64,000 nt of DNA, taken from NCBI GenBank assembly GCA_049487715.1, contig CP150554.1:806001-870000 (forward strand), in the 5' to 3' direction. The notes beneath the pieces were generated by a model. That model saw nothing but the letters and a program-made list of their open reading frames with translations, ran no database searches and was not told the DNA's origin. The stretch is from Pycnococcus provasolii (taxonomy: Eukaryota; Chlorophyta; Pseudoscourfieldiophyceae; Pseudoscourfieldiales). Position numbers and translations under genes: made by a program. Positions 36,813 to 46,239 of this stretch are shown here, piece by piece; the first letter of the stretch is position 1; every line of letters begins with the position of its first letter.

Positions 36813-38132
36813 TCAAGCCTCAATATCTTTTCGCTTGTGTGTCTCTTCTTCTTTGGCATTGTGTTGGCTCGATGTCTCCTCCTCTTGTTTTTGTTGCTGC
36901 TGCTGCTCCTGCTGCTGTTCCGACTCCGCCTGCGCAATCCGATTTTGAATCTCCGCTCGTACCTTTTGTAGACGACTCTCCTCGGAATCTAAGATTTGCT
37001 GGCGTGTTTCAGTCGCAGCTATCTCAAGACTTCTACCGTCGTATCGTAGATCGCGATCTCTGCCAAATGTAGCCTCGTGAAATTCCGTCTGCGACGGCAT
37101 ATCAGCATTGCCCGAACGAAGGAATTGACGAAATGACTTCTGTAGAGACTCGCGTGTCGGCGGAGGCTGTCGCGCGGCAGACTTCCAGGCTGACTCTACC
37201 TGCATGCGCAACCGCATCAATGGATCTGACACCCGCTCTTGAGTTTCTTTCGCCACTGCTGCCGCTGCTGCTGCGTCCGTCGTCTCCTCCTCCTCCTGGT
37301 GTTTCTGTTTGTTGTCGTTGCTGTTGTCGTCGTCGTTATCATCATCATCAGCTTCCGGTTTAACAATGCCCAACACCATCGCGGTGCGACGTCGAAGTAT
37401 CTCCTGATCTCTTTTCAAGGTATCATCGCCGTCGTTGTCGTTGACTTGAATCGCGCCAGCAGTAGTAGCGGAGGTGGTGGTGGTAGGAGCAGGATTGCCT
37501 TCCAGGTCGTCCCCCGCCTTGTCCTTCTGCCATAACACATTGATGGTATGTTTCCACCACCATGCCACGGCGACGAAAGCCACAAGGGCGGCGGCAGCTC
37601 CGACAGCGCGCGACGCCCACGCCGCGTGTTCTCCACCTCTGATGTTTGGATGGTAGAAAGTGTGCATCACCACGCTCTCGCGGAGAGTCGTGCGTTGTTT
37701 TGGATCTGCGTGCTCCGTTCTCCCCGTCTTTCGGTCGAATATGATACTGCCATGCGTTTGTCGATCCATCTCAACGAAGGCATCGTCGTTGTCGTTGTCG
37801 TTGCCGCCTCCTCCTCCTCGTCTGTCCCCCACCGCCCAAACCGGCACGACGACACACGACGACGATGATGATGCCCGCCTCCTTCTCCTTCTCGCGGCAG
37901 TTCCCCCCGCTGCTGCGATGATGATGGCGCGCACGGGCACGTGGTGACGATGATGATGGGTTCTGGAGGAGCGTACGGTATAATGGCGTGCGCGGCCATG
38001 GGCAATCAGCTCGCCGTCAGCGGCACGGTGTGCCTCGCGAGATGATGTGCACCGCGGGTGACGTCCGCCAACAACGGCAGCCGCCCGGACCTGTTGTTGA
38101 TGTCTCGTGGTGGTGCACGCCGCGGCGAGCAT
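36813..38132 (-). CDS. Unknown single-pass membrane protein, full-length copy of a triplicated gene
   Basis: 439 residues from ATG 38132 (MLAAACTTTRHQQQVRAAAV). The N-terminal half is basic, His/Arg-rich and Ser-rich, then DRQTHGSIIFDRKTGRTEH and one strong membrane span (about residues 176-198, AVGAAAALVAFVAVAWWWKH). The C-terminal half is acidic (ADDDDNDDDNSNDN) and then coiled coil with long Gln/Glu runs. The first 259 residues are repeated with five substitutions or so in the two downstream copies (38767-39684, 40183-41100), which diverge after VLGIVKP. The family is not recognised. The 3' end is 37 bp from the convergent VTT gene. Confidence 0.65.
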   Translation of the reverse strand: MLAAACTTTRHQQQVRAAAVVGGRHPRCTSSREAHRAADGELIAHGRARHYTVRSSRTHHHRHHVPVRAIIIAAAGGTAARRRRRRASSSSSCVVVPVWAVGDRRGGGGGNDNDNDDAFVEMDRQTHGSIIFDRKTGRTEHADPKQRTTLRESVVMHTFYHPNIRGGEHAAWASRAVGAAAALVAFVAVAWWWKHTINVLWQKDKAGDDLEGNPAPTTTTSATTAGAIQVNDNDGDDTLKRDQEILRRRTAMVLGIVKPEADDDDNDDDNSNDNKQKHQEEEETTDAAAAAAVAKETQERVSDPLMRLRMQVESAWKSAARQPPPTRESLQKSFRQFLRSGNADMPSQTEFHEATFGRDRDLRYDGRSLEIAATETRQQILDSEESRLQKVRAEIQNRIAQAESEQQQEQQQQQKQEEETSSQHNAKEEETHKRKDIEA

Positions 38133-38766
38133 TCACTTTGAGTGAAAGGACGAGGAGGAGTCCGGAGGAAATGAAGTATTGACTGAATGAGAGGAATGAA
38201 TGGCGGCGTTATTACTATTATTAAGCGCGTTTTAACTTGACAGCCAGTCTTTGTTTCCGGGATGGATGAGATTTCTCACCGTATTTCTTCTGGGATTTTT
38301 CGGCGTGCGCCGTGCGTGTGGGGGAGGGAGGACCGACCGGACAGCCGGAGGAGTCCTGACTTCCCGGAGAGGGGAGAGAGAGAGAGAGGCCCGGGAGAGG
38401 GGAAAGCCGGAAAGAAAGGGGAGAAGAGGGGAAACGTAACTAAGCCAATAAGGGATGGTAGACTGGTGGTGAAAGGGACCGAAAGACCGAAAGTGAGAGG
38501 GGAAAGGGAAAAGGGGAGAGGGGAAAGACCGAAAGGGGAGAGGGGAAACGTATGAGTAATAAGGGATGGTAGACTGGTGGTTCAGCGTGGTCCAGTATGC
38601 TTGTCAAGATTTTCAGATTTTTTTGGCCGAAATCGGTGAAGATTTTTGCTCCGATTTTTGTATTACGCGTACTGTAGGTTGATTGTGTTGTGGTTAAAAC
38701 CAAAAGTAGGTCTCCTGCTCCAGTAACGCCAATGATTAATGAAGGTCATCTTTACACAAACCGAAA
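38133..38766. other. Spacer between copy 1 and copy 2 of the triplicated gene
   Basis: Starts with the promoter of copy 1, then a purine-rich stretch (38340-38560, GAGAGGGGAAA repeats) and GGGATGGTAGACTGGTGGT occurring twice (38451, 38566). The left edge of the 1416-bp tandem unit lies near 38558. A 42-bp direct repeat starts at 38694. Confidence 0.5.
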
Positions 38767-38808
38767 TTAAAACCAAAAGTAGGTCTCCTGCTCCAGTAAC
38801 GCCAATGA
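38694..38808 (+). repeat. Paired 42-bp direct repeat at the 3' end of copy 2
   Basis: The sequence starting TTAAAACCAAAAGTAGGTCT and ending AACGCCAATGA occurs at 38694 and again at 38767, 73 bp apart; the same pair recurs at 40110 and 40183. The inner repeat of each pair supplies the last codons and stop of the truncated gene copies. Confidence 0.85.
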
Positions 38809-39684
38809 ATAGTCAACAGGGAGGGAGGGTGGGAGGGTGTTTGCGAAGCAAGCAACCAACAGCAAGAGTGGGTACGCGCGAGCAGCCTTAAGGGAGAGGC
38901 CGCCGGCGGGTTTAACAATGCCCAACACCTCCGCGGTGCGACGTCGAAGTATCTCCTGATCTCTTTTCAAGGTATCGTCGTCGTTGTTGTCGTTGACTTG
39001 AATCGCGCCAGCAGTAGTAGCGGAGGTGGTGGTGGTAGGAGCAGGATTGCCTTCCAGGTCGTCCCCCGCCTTGTCCTTCTGCCATAACACATTGATGGTA
39101 TGTTTCCACCACCATGCCACGGCGACGAAAGCCACAAGGGCGGCGGCAGCTCCGACAGCGCGCGACGCCCACGCCGCGTGTTCTCCACCTCTGATGTTTG
39201 GATGGTAGAAAGTGTGCATCACCACGCTCTCGCGGAGAGTCGTGGGTTGTTTTGGATCTGCGTGCTCCGTTCTCCCCGTCTTTCGGTCGAATATGATACT
39301 GCCATGCGTTTGTCGATCCATCTCAACGAAGGCATCGTCGTTGTCGTTGTCGTTGCCGCCTCCTCCTCCTCGTCTGTCCCCCACCGCCCAAACCGGCACG
39401 ACGACACACGACGACGATGATGATGCCCGCCTCCTTCTCCTTCTCGCGGCAGTTCCCCCCGCTGCTGCGATGATGATGGCGCGCACGGGCACGTGGTGAC
39501 GATGATGATGGGTTCTGGAGGAGCGTACGGTATAATAGCGTGCGCGGCCATGGGCAATCAGCTCGCCGTCAGCGGCACGGTGTGCCCCGCGAGATGATGT
39601 GCACCGCGGGTGACGTCCGCCAACAACGGCAGCCGCCCGGACCTGTTGTTGATGTCTCGTGGTGGTGCACGCCGCGGCGAGCAT
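38767..39684 (-). CDS. Truncated paralogue 2 of the triplicated membrane protein
   Basis: 305 residues from ATG 39684. Residues 1-259 match the full-length copy at 36813-38132 (differences: E33G, H50Y, R148P, two in the NDN tract, M/E before VLGIVKP). After VLGIVKP the acidic/coiled-coil C-terminus is replaced by a new 45-residue tail, rich in Leu/Ala/Pro, AYPLLLLVACFANTLPPSLP, ending LEQETYFWF at a stop inside the 42-bp direct repeat. The tail adds a second hydrophobic segment. An in-frame extension upstream to 40119 exists but uses no plausible ATG in context and overlaps the next repeat unit. Confidence 0.55.
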   Translation of the reverse strand: MLAAACTTTRHQQQVRAAAVVGGRHPRCTSSRGAHRAADGELIAHGRARYYTVRSSRTHHHRHHVPVRAIIIAAAGGTAARRRRRRASSSSSCVVVPVWAVGDRRGGGGGNDNDNDDAFVEMDRQTHGSIIFDRKTGRTEHADPKQPTTLRESVVMHTFYHPNIRGGEHAAWASRAVGAAAALVAFVAVAWWWKHTINVLWQKDKAGDDLEGNPAPTTTTSATTAGAIQVNDNNDDDTLKRDQEILRRRTAEVLGIVKPAGGLSLKAARAYPLLLLVACFANTLPPSLPVDYSLALLEQETYFWF

Positions 39685-40182
39685 TCTAATTGAATGAGAG
39701 GAATGAATGGCGGCGTTATTACGTATGAAGCGCGTTTTCTCTTGACAGCCAGTCCATTGTTTCTGGTTAAGTAAGCATTGAAAGTCTGCTAATGAAGTAT
39801 CTCCGTGAGCTGTATTCAAAAGCTTATCCGATGAGATCTGGCTGGATTTTTGATTTTTCGCCGTCCGTCTGGGAGAGGGGAGAGGCCCGGGAGAGGGGAA
39901 ACCGGGAAAGGGGAGAGAAATTGAGGCCATTTCTTTCAAATGGCCATTCAAATTTAGAGGGGAAACGTAGTCTAATAAGGAATGGTAGACTGGTGGTTCA
40001 GCGTGGTCCAGAATGCTTGTCAAGATTTTCAGATTTTTTTGGCCGAAATCGGTGAAGATTTTTGCTCCGATTTTTGTATTACGCGTACTGTAGGTTGATT
40101 GTGTTGTGGTTAAAACCAAAAGTAGGTCTCCTGCTCCAGTAACGCCAATGATTAATGAAGGTCATCTTTACACAAACCGAAA
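39685..40182. other. Spacer within tandem unit between copies 2 and 3
   Basis: Holds the 5' flank of copy 2, GAGAGGGGAAACCGGGAAAG purine repeats, a short palindrome around AAATGGCCATT at 39940, and the start of the second 1416-bp unit. No gene other than the repeat-borne copies. Confidence 0.5.
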
Positions 40183-41100
40183 TTAAAACCAAAAGTAGGT
40201 CTCCTGCTCCAGTAACGCCAATGAATAGTCAACAGGGAGGGAGGGTGGGAGGGTGTTTGCGAAGCAAGCAACCAACAGCAAGAGTGGGTACGCGCGAGCA
40301 GCCTTAAGGGAGAGGCCGCCGGCGGGTTTAACAATGCCCAACACCTCCGCGGTGCGACGTCGAAGTATCTCCTGATCTCTTTTCAAGGTATCGTCGTCGT
40401 TGTTGTCGTTGACTTGAATCGCGCCAGCAGTAGTAGCGGAGGTGGTGGTGGTAGGAGCAGGATTGCCTTCCAGGTCGTCCCCCGCCTTGTCCTTCTGCCA
40501 TAACACATTGATGGTATGTTTCCACCACCATGCCACGGCGACGAAAGCCACAAGGGCGGCGGCAGCTCCGACAGCGCGCGACGCCCACGCCGCGTGTTCT
40601 CCACCTCTGATGTTTGGATGGTAGAAAGTGTGCATCACCACGCTCTCGCGGAGAGTCGTGGGTTGTTTTGGATCTGCGTGCTCCGTTCTCCCCGTCTTTC
40701 GGTCGAATATGATACTGCCATGCGTTTGTCGATCCATCTCAACGAAGGCATCGTCGTTGTCGTTGTCGTTGCCGCCTCCTCCTCCTCGTCTGTCCCCCAC
40801 CGCCCAAACCGGCACGACGACACACGACGACGATGATGATGCCCGCCTCCTTCTCCTTCTCGCGGCAGTTCCCCCCGCTGCTGCGATGATGATGGCGCGC
40901 ACGGGCACGTGGTGACGATGATGATGGGTTCTGGAGGAGCGTACGGTATAATAGCGTGCGCGGCCATGGGCAATCAGCTCGCCGTCAGCGGCACGGTGTG
41001 CCCCGCGAGATGATGTGCACCGCGGGTGACGTCCGCCAACAACGGCAGCCGCCCGGACCTGTTGTTGATGTCTCGTGGTGGTGCACGCCGCGGCGAGCAT
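40183..41100 (-). CDS. Truncated paralogue 3 of the triplicated membrane protein
   Basis: 305 residues from ATG 41100, identical at the protein level to paralogue 2 as far as I can read, including the replaced C-terminal tail and the stop inside the 42-bp repeat. Protein identity between units 2 and 3, against about five differences from copy 1, shows that the 1416-bp duplication is more recent than the event that created the truncated form. Confidence 0.55.
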   Translation of the reverse strand: MLAAACTTTRHQQQVRAAAVVGGRHPRCTSSRGAHRAADGELIAHGRARYYTVRSSRTHHHRHHVPVRAIIIAAAGGTAARRRRRRASSSSSCVVVPVWAVGDRRGGGGGNDNDNDDAFVEMDRQTHGSIIFDRKTGRTEHADPKQPTTLRESVVMHTFYHPNIRGGEHAAWASRAVGAAAALVAFVAVAWWWKHTINVLWQKDKAGDDLEGNPAPTTTTSATTAGAIQVNDNNDDDTLKRDQEILRRRTAEVLGIVKPAGGLSLKAARAYPLLLLVACFANTLPPSLPVDYSLALLEQETYFWF

Positions 41101-41973
41101 TCTAATTGAATGAGAGGAATGAATGGCGGCGTTATTACGTATGAAGCGCGTTTTCTCTTGACAGCCAGTCCCTTGTTTCTGGTCCGATGAGATCTGGCTG
41201 GATTTTTTATTGGGATTTTACGCCGTCCGTCTGGGAGAGGGGAGACGCCCGGGAGAGGGGAAACCGGGAAAGGGGAGGGAGGAAACGTAGTCTAATAAGG
41301 GATGGTAGACTGGTGGTTCAGCGTGGTCCAGTATGATTTTTTGATTTTTGATTTTTTTTTATCCAGTTTTGAATTGGTTGTAGTAAACACCTATGCACAG
41401 TGTCCTGTCACGCATTTTTTCATCGCACGGAAATCTTTCGTCGAGCACGAAATCTTTTGCAGTAGATTTGCGCAGCACGCCGGTCTGTGCTGCGCCCCCC
41501 TCGCCGCACAGACCGCCCTCCCCCCCCTCCTCAAGGCAACTGCTTCTTTGTCTGTCAGCAAAGAGGATTAAAATGACCTACCGGGCTGCCGGGTACTCAA
41601 GGTAGGGTAGTGTGCGTCCCAACCGTACGACAAGGTGGTCGGAACTCGGACTGAGGCTTCGTGTGCGTGAGCTCACGAAAGCCGGAATGGCGTTGCCGGA
41701 ATGGCCTGCTGGAGTGCAGGCAACGGTGGCAGGGTGGGGCATCCCTCCCTGCGGCCGCGGCCGGGCATGCCAGGAAAGTAAAGCTGTGAGCTGACCAGTG
41801 CAACGGTGGGTCCCACTCCCACCCAGCTGAGCCTGACTGCCTGAGGGGCAGGCAAGTGGCAAGTCCATCGAGCCCAGCCTACCAAATGCAAGGTGCATTT
41901 CGTCGCCCCGAAAACGCCTCTCCTTTTCCTCTCCTCTTTGGATCCAACACTCTCCAACACTACTGTATTCCAC
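41101..41973. other. Intergenic region, 873 bp
   Basis: Begins with the 5' flank of paralogue 3 and the third, partial head of the tandem unit (41294-41334), continues with T-rich DNA (41335-41420) and GC-rich promoter sequence of the TTC12 gene. ORFs on both strands here have no supporting features. Confidence 0.5.
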
Positions 41974-44616
41974 ATGGTGACGCACGACAGCGATGATGCC
42001 ATCTCCGCCGGTGATGGACCACCGGCGGAGAACTTGCAGATGGAGGCCGCGGCCGCGTCTCTCAGTCGCAACTTCGATTCCAGACTCGCCGTCGCCGACG
42101 ACGAAGCCGAGGAGTTCATGGACAAGGTGGACGAAGTCTCGCGACTCATCGCGGGACTGCAAGACGGAACGCTGTCGCCCGAGTACATCGACCGGAAAAT
42201 GGGAACGCAGGAAAAGGAGGAACAGATCAAGAAACAGAAAAAGCACGAGGAGGAGGAGAAGAAGAAGGAACCACTCAGCGACGAACGCATGGAGGAGTGC
42301 CGGCGGAAGGCGGCGGACCTCAAGCGAGAGTACGAAAGACGCGTCAAGGCGAGGGAGAAGTTCACCAAGTACCGAGAGAACGTGCCAGAGAACCACCGCA
42401 CGAAAAGCACGGACTACGACGCGTGGGACATGTGGGAGCCGTCCGACGACGAGAACGACCCGTGGATGCTGCCCGGCGCGTCCAACGCGCAGTTCGCAGC
42501 CATGGAGAAGGACCTGAACGAAAGACACAAGAGGCAAACGGAGCAGAGGCAGGTGGCGGAACGCCAGCGCGTCGCGGGAAACAACCTGTTCCGCTGCGGG
42601 CAGTTCTCGGAGGCGTACCGGTGCTATGAGGCGGGCTTGGATGCCGACCGGCGCAACCTGCACCTGCACGCCAACGCCGCGCAGGCGAGCCTAAAGCTTG
42701 GATGCTACGTGCAGGCGATCGAGCACTGCGACAAGTGCATGAGCATTCGAGAATTTCTGCACAACAACTCGGGAGATACCGCCACCGTCGCCGCCAAGGC
42801 TCTGCAGCGCCGTGCGGCGGCGCGCGGCGCACTCGGCCACTGGTCGCAGGCGGTGTCAGACCTCGAGGAGGCAATCAAGCTCAACAAGGACTCGCCGGAG
42901 ACGGCGGCGCAGCTCAAGCGCGCACGCGCGTCGCTCGAGGTGGAGCGCCGCGCAAAGGCTGCGGCGAAGCGCCTCGCGAAGGGTGAGGAAGGTGGAGAGG
43001 GTGGCGCGAGCCTCGCAACACTGCGCCGCGTCGAGAAGCTTGCCAAGGTGCTCCACCCACCTATTGCAGCTGCCGTGCCTTCGCCGTCGGAAGGTGGCGG
43101 AGAGGCGGCATCGCCGCCACCACCGCCGCCAGCCGTGGAAGATCCCGCACGACGCCCGGCTGCCCTGGCGGAAGCGTGCGGCGAGCTGCGCACGCTCGCG
43201 GAGATGGAGGGAGCTGAGGGGGAGGATGTGCGGGCGCACGCTAAGGCGTGCGGTGCTCTCGACGCGGCGGCGCGAATCGCGCGCGGAGAGGATGCCCCTC
43301 CTCCGCCGCCCGCGGCGCCTGTTGCACCATCCGCCCCGATGAGACTGCTCTGCGCGCTGTGTCGCTCGGATGCCTGCCAGGACGTCATCGCAACGGACGC
43401 TTACCTCGGCGCGAAGTGCGCGGATGCCATCGCCTCCAGCGACGTCGAGAGCGCTGCGGCGGGCGCACAGCTGCTGTACATGCTGACTGGAACGGCAAGC
43501 GCGCGCAAAGCGCTCACGCCGCCACTCACAGACCCCGAGCGTGGCATGGCCGCGAAGCTGATCGAGCGGTGCGCGCGCGCGGACGAGGCGCCGTCGGCAG
43601 CAGCGTCGGCAGCCGGGCTTCTTGGCAATCTCTGCCTAGATGCGGCGCTGCGTGCGCCGCTGCGATCCCTGCCGCTCAAGCCCGTCGCCGCACTGCTTTC
43701 GCACCGCGAGGCTCTTCTGGCAACGCGCGCTGGCGCATGCATCGGAAACGCTTGCTCCGACCTGACGCTGCGCGAATCGCTCGTCAAGCTCGGCGTGGCG
43801 GAGGAACTCGCCGCCGCGCTTCCCGCGTCCATGCCAGCCGCAAGCAACGATGCGGAGTCGCGCCGATACGCGGCGCTGCTCACGGCGCTGGCAAACATCC
43901 TTCTCGACGACGGCGCGCGCAAGAGCCTGCTTGCATCGCCCGCGGGCAAGAACCTTGCCGTCGAGCGCCCGATGTCGCTCCTTGCCAGCGATGCGACGAC
44001 GGTGCGCGCGCGTGCCGCGATGGTGCTCTCGCGGCTGTGCCGCGATGCGGAGGGGCGCGGTGCAGTGTACGCCGCTGACGGCATTCCGCAGGTGTCCGCG
44101 GCATTGCGCAAATCGCTTGCTGAGCAGGCTACAAGCTCGGCTAGCGACGACGGCAGCGCCGATGGCGGCGACGAGGATGGTGTGCTGTCAGGCGCCAAGT
44201 CGGCAACGCCGCGGCATGTGGTAGAGGGTTGTGCGCGCACTCTTGCCCTGATCGCGACGAGCGCGGCTGTGCCAGAGATTCCGCGCGGCGAGCTGCGCGC
44301 GCGCTTCCTCGCCGATGGCAAGACGTGCGCGCTTGCGGCGCTGCTGGATGCGGCGGCGGCAAAGAACTCGACGGATGCGTGCGCGGGCAACGCGAGCCTC
44401 GCATGGGGTGAATTTGCGCGAGATGCGGATGCGCTGAGCTCGTTGGCTTCGCTTGGTCCCGTTGCACCGCTCATCGAGTGCGTGAAGTTGCGCGAGGGTG
44501 CGCCGGCGCGCAACGCCGGCATCGCGCTAAGCCGTCTTGCGGGGGATGCGCAAATGCTTGAGAAGCTCAGAGAATTAAGAGGAATGGAAATTATTGGCTC
44601 GAAAGTGCGTGCATGA
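41974..44616 (+). CDS. TTC12-like TPR/armadillo protein (dynein arm assembly)
   Basis: TTC12 is a cytoplasmic factor for pre-assembly of axonemal dynein arms. From ATG 41974 (MVTHDSDDAISAGDGPPAEN) the 880-residue protein starts with the TTC12-like segment EEFMDKVDEVSRLIAGLQDG, a charged coiled coil (about residues 85-150), then three TPRs: RVAGNNLFRCGQFSEAYRCY, AQASLKLGCYVQAIEHCDKC and RAAARGALGHWSQAVSDLEE (about residues 190-320). The remaining 500 residues are armadillo-type helical repeats (AASAAGLLGNLCLDAALRAP; RAAMVLSRLCRDAEGRGAVY; IALSRLAGDAQMLEKLRELR). Order and length fit TTC12; SPAG1 or UNC45 are less likely alternatives. An upstream in-frame GTG extends the frame by 27 codons without support. 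Confidence 0.75.
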   Translation: MVTHDSDDAISAGDGPPAENLQMEAAAASLSRNFDSRLAVADDEAEEFMDKVDEVSRLIAGLQDGTLSPEYIDRKMGTQEKEEQIKKQKKHEEEEKKKEPLSDERMEECRRKAADLKREYERRVKAREKFTKYRENVPENHRTKSTDYDAWDMWEPSDDENDPWMLPGASNAQFAAMEKDLNERHKRQTEQRQVAERQRVAGNNLFRCGQFSEAYRCYEAGLDADRRNLHLHANAAQASLKLGCYVQAIEHCDKCMSIREFLHNNSGDTATVAAKALQRRAAARGALGHWSQAVSDLEEAIKLNKDSPETAAQLKRARASLEVERRAKAAAKRLAKGEEGGEGGASLATLRRVEKLAKVLHPPIAAAVPSPSEGGGEAASPPPPPPAVEDPARRPAALAEACGELRTLAEMEGAEGEDVRAHAKACGALDAAARIARGEDAPPPPPAAPVAPSAPMRLLCALCRSDACQDVIATDAYLGAKCADAIASSDVESAAAGAQLLYMLTGTASARKALTPPLTDPERGMAAKLIERCARADEAPSAAASAAGLLGNLCLDAALRAPLRSLPLKPVAALLSHREALLATRAGACIGNACSDLTLRESLVKLGVAEELAAALPASMPAASNDAESRRYAALLTALANILLDDGARKSLLASPAGKNLAVERPMSLLASDATTVRARAAMVLSRLCRDAEGRGAVYAADGIPQVSAALRKSLAEQATSSASDDGSADGGDEDGVLSGAKSATPRHVVEGCARTLALIATSAAVPEIPRGELRARFLADGKTCALAALLDAAAAKNSTDACAGNASLAWGEFARDADALSSLASLGPVAPLIECVKLREGAPARNAGIALSRLAGDAQMLEKLRELRGMEIIGSKVRA

Positions 44617-45162
44617 CATTCTTTCGCGAGCATGTGTGTTCTGGTGCTGTTTCATTTTTTCAACATTTTTTTATAAGGATCCCTCATTCAGTAACGAAGT
44701 GTACTTTGCTCTATCCAGCGGTTGTCCATTCACACCATTCACTTTCACCATTCAGCCCATTCACCGGTGCCATTCACTTCGCGTTTTTGTACATTGCGCA
44801 GGTGATTTCGAAGGCTGAATCACTCTATCAGGGCGCTTTCGTTGGCTCAGTGAGGTCTCCGGTTGTGACTTGTTTTCGTTGATGTCGTCGCCATCGCCAC
44901 CAACCGTGCATCAACACGATGACTCAAGGGTCACACGTACTACTCTACCTGCGGCTAGAGTAGTATCTAAAGGAGTCCAACGTGTGGGAAAAGGAGCTGT
45001 CTTGGAGTTGAGACTGCAATCATGTATTTACAAACAATGTACACACAAACTCCTCCGAGTTATTTTCAAAAAAGTCCTCGTCAGCGTCTTCACCCCAATC
45101 ACTGATGACGCGCGCGTGGAAAACGTCCGTCTCCGCCTCGCTTTCCAAGAGTTCATCACTGA
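44617..45162. other. Convergent 3' region filled by dispersed repeat
   Basis: Contains the TTC12 3' flank and copy A of the dispersed element (44683-45152), which reaches to 11 bp from the stop of the convergent TFIIIC-like gene. Confidence 0.6.
44683..45152 (+). repeat. Dispersed repeat, full copy A
   Basis: About 470 bp shared at high identity with 52951-53422 (opposite strand). The head, CTCATTCAGTAACGAAGTGT, lies 66 bp after the TTC12 stop, in sense orientation. The tail ends with CGCTTTCCAAGAGT. On the other strand both copies can encode a matching acidic peptide (VISDWGEDADEDFFENNS). Confidence 0.85.
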
Positions 45163-45175
45163 TTAAACATCACCA

Positions 45176-45207
<32 letters not shown>

Positions 45208-46083
45208 ACCATCGTCGTCGTCGTACAGCTCGAACGCCTCCGCCTCTTCTGCAAGCGCCTCCTCAGCCGCGTCCGCCGCGGTGCCTCCCGCAGACTCAAC
45301 CATCACCTCCTCCTGCTGCGGTTGTGGTTGCGGTTGCGGCGGTAGCAAGTCGCCATCTCCGGCTTGGTCAAAGAGCAGGTTTCCCGGCGCGCCGACCCAC
45401 GGTGTAGCCCACCCTTGTCTTGCAATCGTGCTTGGCATGCCCATGAGAGGTGGCAAGTCGACCGTCCTCCACGTCGTTCGCTCACCATGCTCGGTGACAC
45501 GTTTTGGCATAGCCGCATTCGGCCGTCTCGTCTCGAAGTGGCTGCTCCAGTTTCGCTTCGCCGAGCTCGTCGACAGCGCGACGTCCGAGAACTGCACGTC
45601 GGACGCATATTGGAATCGCGCGACAGTTGTCACAGACGCGACGATACCCTCGCCCCCTGGCGGCCACGGAATGTCTGCGTCGCCCGCCGCAGGTGCGTCG
45701 TCGTCGGCGGCGGCGGAATCTTTTTCCTGCGGCTTTGTGATGCTGTCCGTCATCACTCTGTTGCGCGGCATGCGCATAATGAACATGTTCGTCGGTCTCA
45801 ATGCCGCGACGGTTCCTCTCAGAGGCTGCGCGTTGGTGTCATCTCCGTGCCATCTGATCGCGACGGGAACCTGTTCGTTCGCCGGCGCGACGGCGGCGTG
45901 TGCGGCTGCTCGCCCGAGCGCATCTGCGCCTCCGAGCGCGGCGAGCGCGTCTCTCTTGGCGTGTGGGTATGGCGGTACGATAGCGGGGAACTCGACGAGC
46001 GAGCACGTCGTCAGTGTCGCGTTGCCTGTGGTTGCGGCGCCGGGCAAGGTTCCCGCTATGCAACGTTGGTGAACGTCCGGCAT
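45163..46083 (-). CDS. TFIIIC subunit 5 (GTF3C5/Tau95)-like protein, short form
   Basis: From ATG 46083 (MPDVHQRCIAGTLPGAATTG) the 306-residue protein has the opening of the Tau95/GTF3C5 dimerisation barrel: CSLVEFPAIVPP, AALGGADALGRAAA, LRPTNMFIMRMPRNRV, and later IVASVTTVARFQYASDVQFS, which resembles the YRFxxxADFQY strand. It ends with an acidic tail from a GTC microsatellite (DDDDGDGDDDDDDDDDGDV). The C-terminal DNA-binding part of GTF3C5 (about 250 residues) is absent. A second frame after the stop reads ISDELLESEAETDVFHARV and continues acidic, so the tail could be longer if a frame change or intron is involved. Confidence 0.45.
45176..45205 (+). repeat. (GTC/GTT)n microsatellite encoding an Asp tail
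   Basis: Tandem GTC triplets read as Asp codons on the minus strand at the C-terminus of the TFIIIC-like gene. Confidence 0.85.
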
Positions 46084-46191
46084 GCCAAATAACGCGCGCA
46101 AAGTGACAAAGCCACAAAGCCCGGGGGAAGGGACCTGAGAGGGGAGGGACGGGAAAGGAAAGGGCGCGAAAGGAAAGGAAAGGTCAAGGAA

Positions 46192-46222
46192 GCGTTAGGG
46201 TTAGGGTTAGAACTAGGGTTAC
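46192..46222 (+). repeat. Interstitial telomere-like (TTAGGG)n
   Basis: Two to three TTAGGG units plus a variant (AACTAGGGTT), in the 156-bp divergent promoter between the TFIIIC-like gene (46083, minus) and the small membrane protein (46240, plus). Confidence 0.85.
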
Positions 46223-46239
46223 TGGACCCCTAATAACCC

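Larger units (their letters stand above)
38558..41292. repeat. Tandem duplication, 1416-bp unit, two copies plus partial third
   Basis: The segment beginning AATAAGG(G/A)ATGGTAGACTGG at about 38560 recurs at about 39976 (offset 1416) and its head recurs again at 41294-41334. Each complete unit carries one truncated copy of the membrane-protein gene, its 5' flank and a pair of 42-bp direct repeats. The two units are nearly identical in the coding part, and differ mainly in the 5' flank, where unit 2 lacks the 39760-39830 stretch. Confidence 0.9.

Noticed and set aside
38767-40119. 450-codon version of paralogue 2
   Set aside because: The extra 145 codons run through the 3' flank of the neighbouring unit; ATG 39684 matches the start in both other copies.
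43401-44633. 410-codon minus-strand ORF opposite TTC12
   Set aside because: Antisense to armadillo repeats, Ser/Ala/Arg-rich, with no motif.
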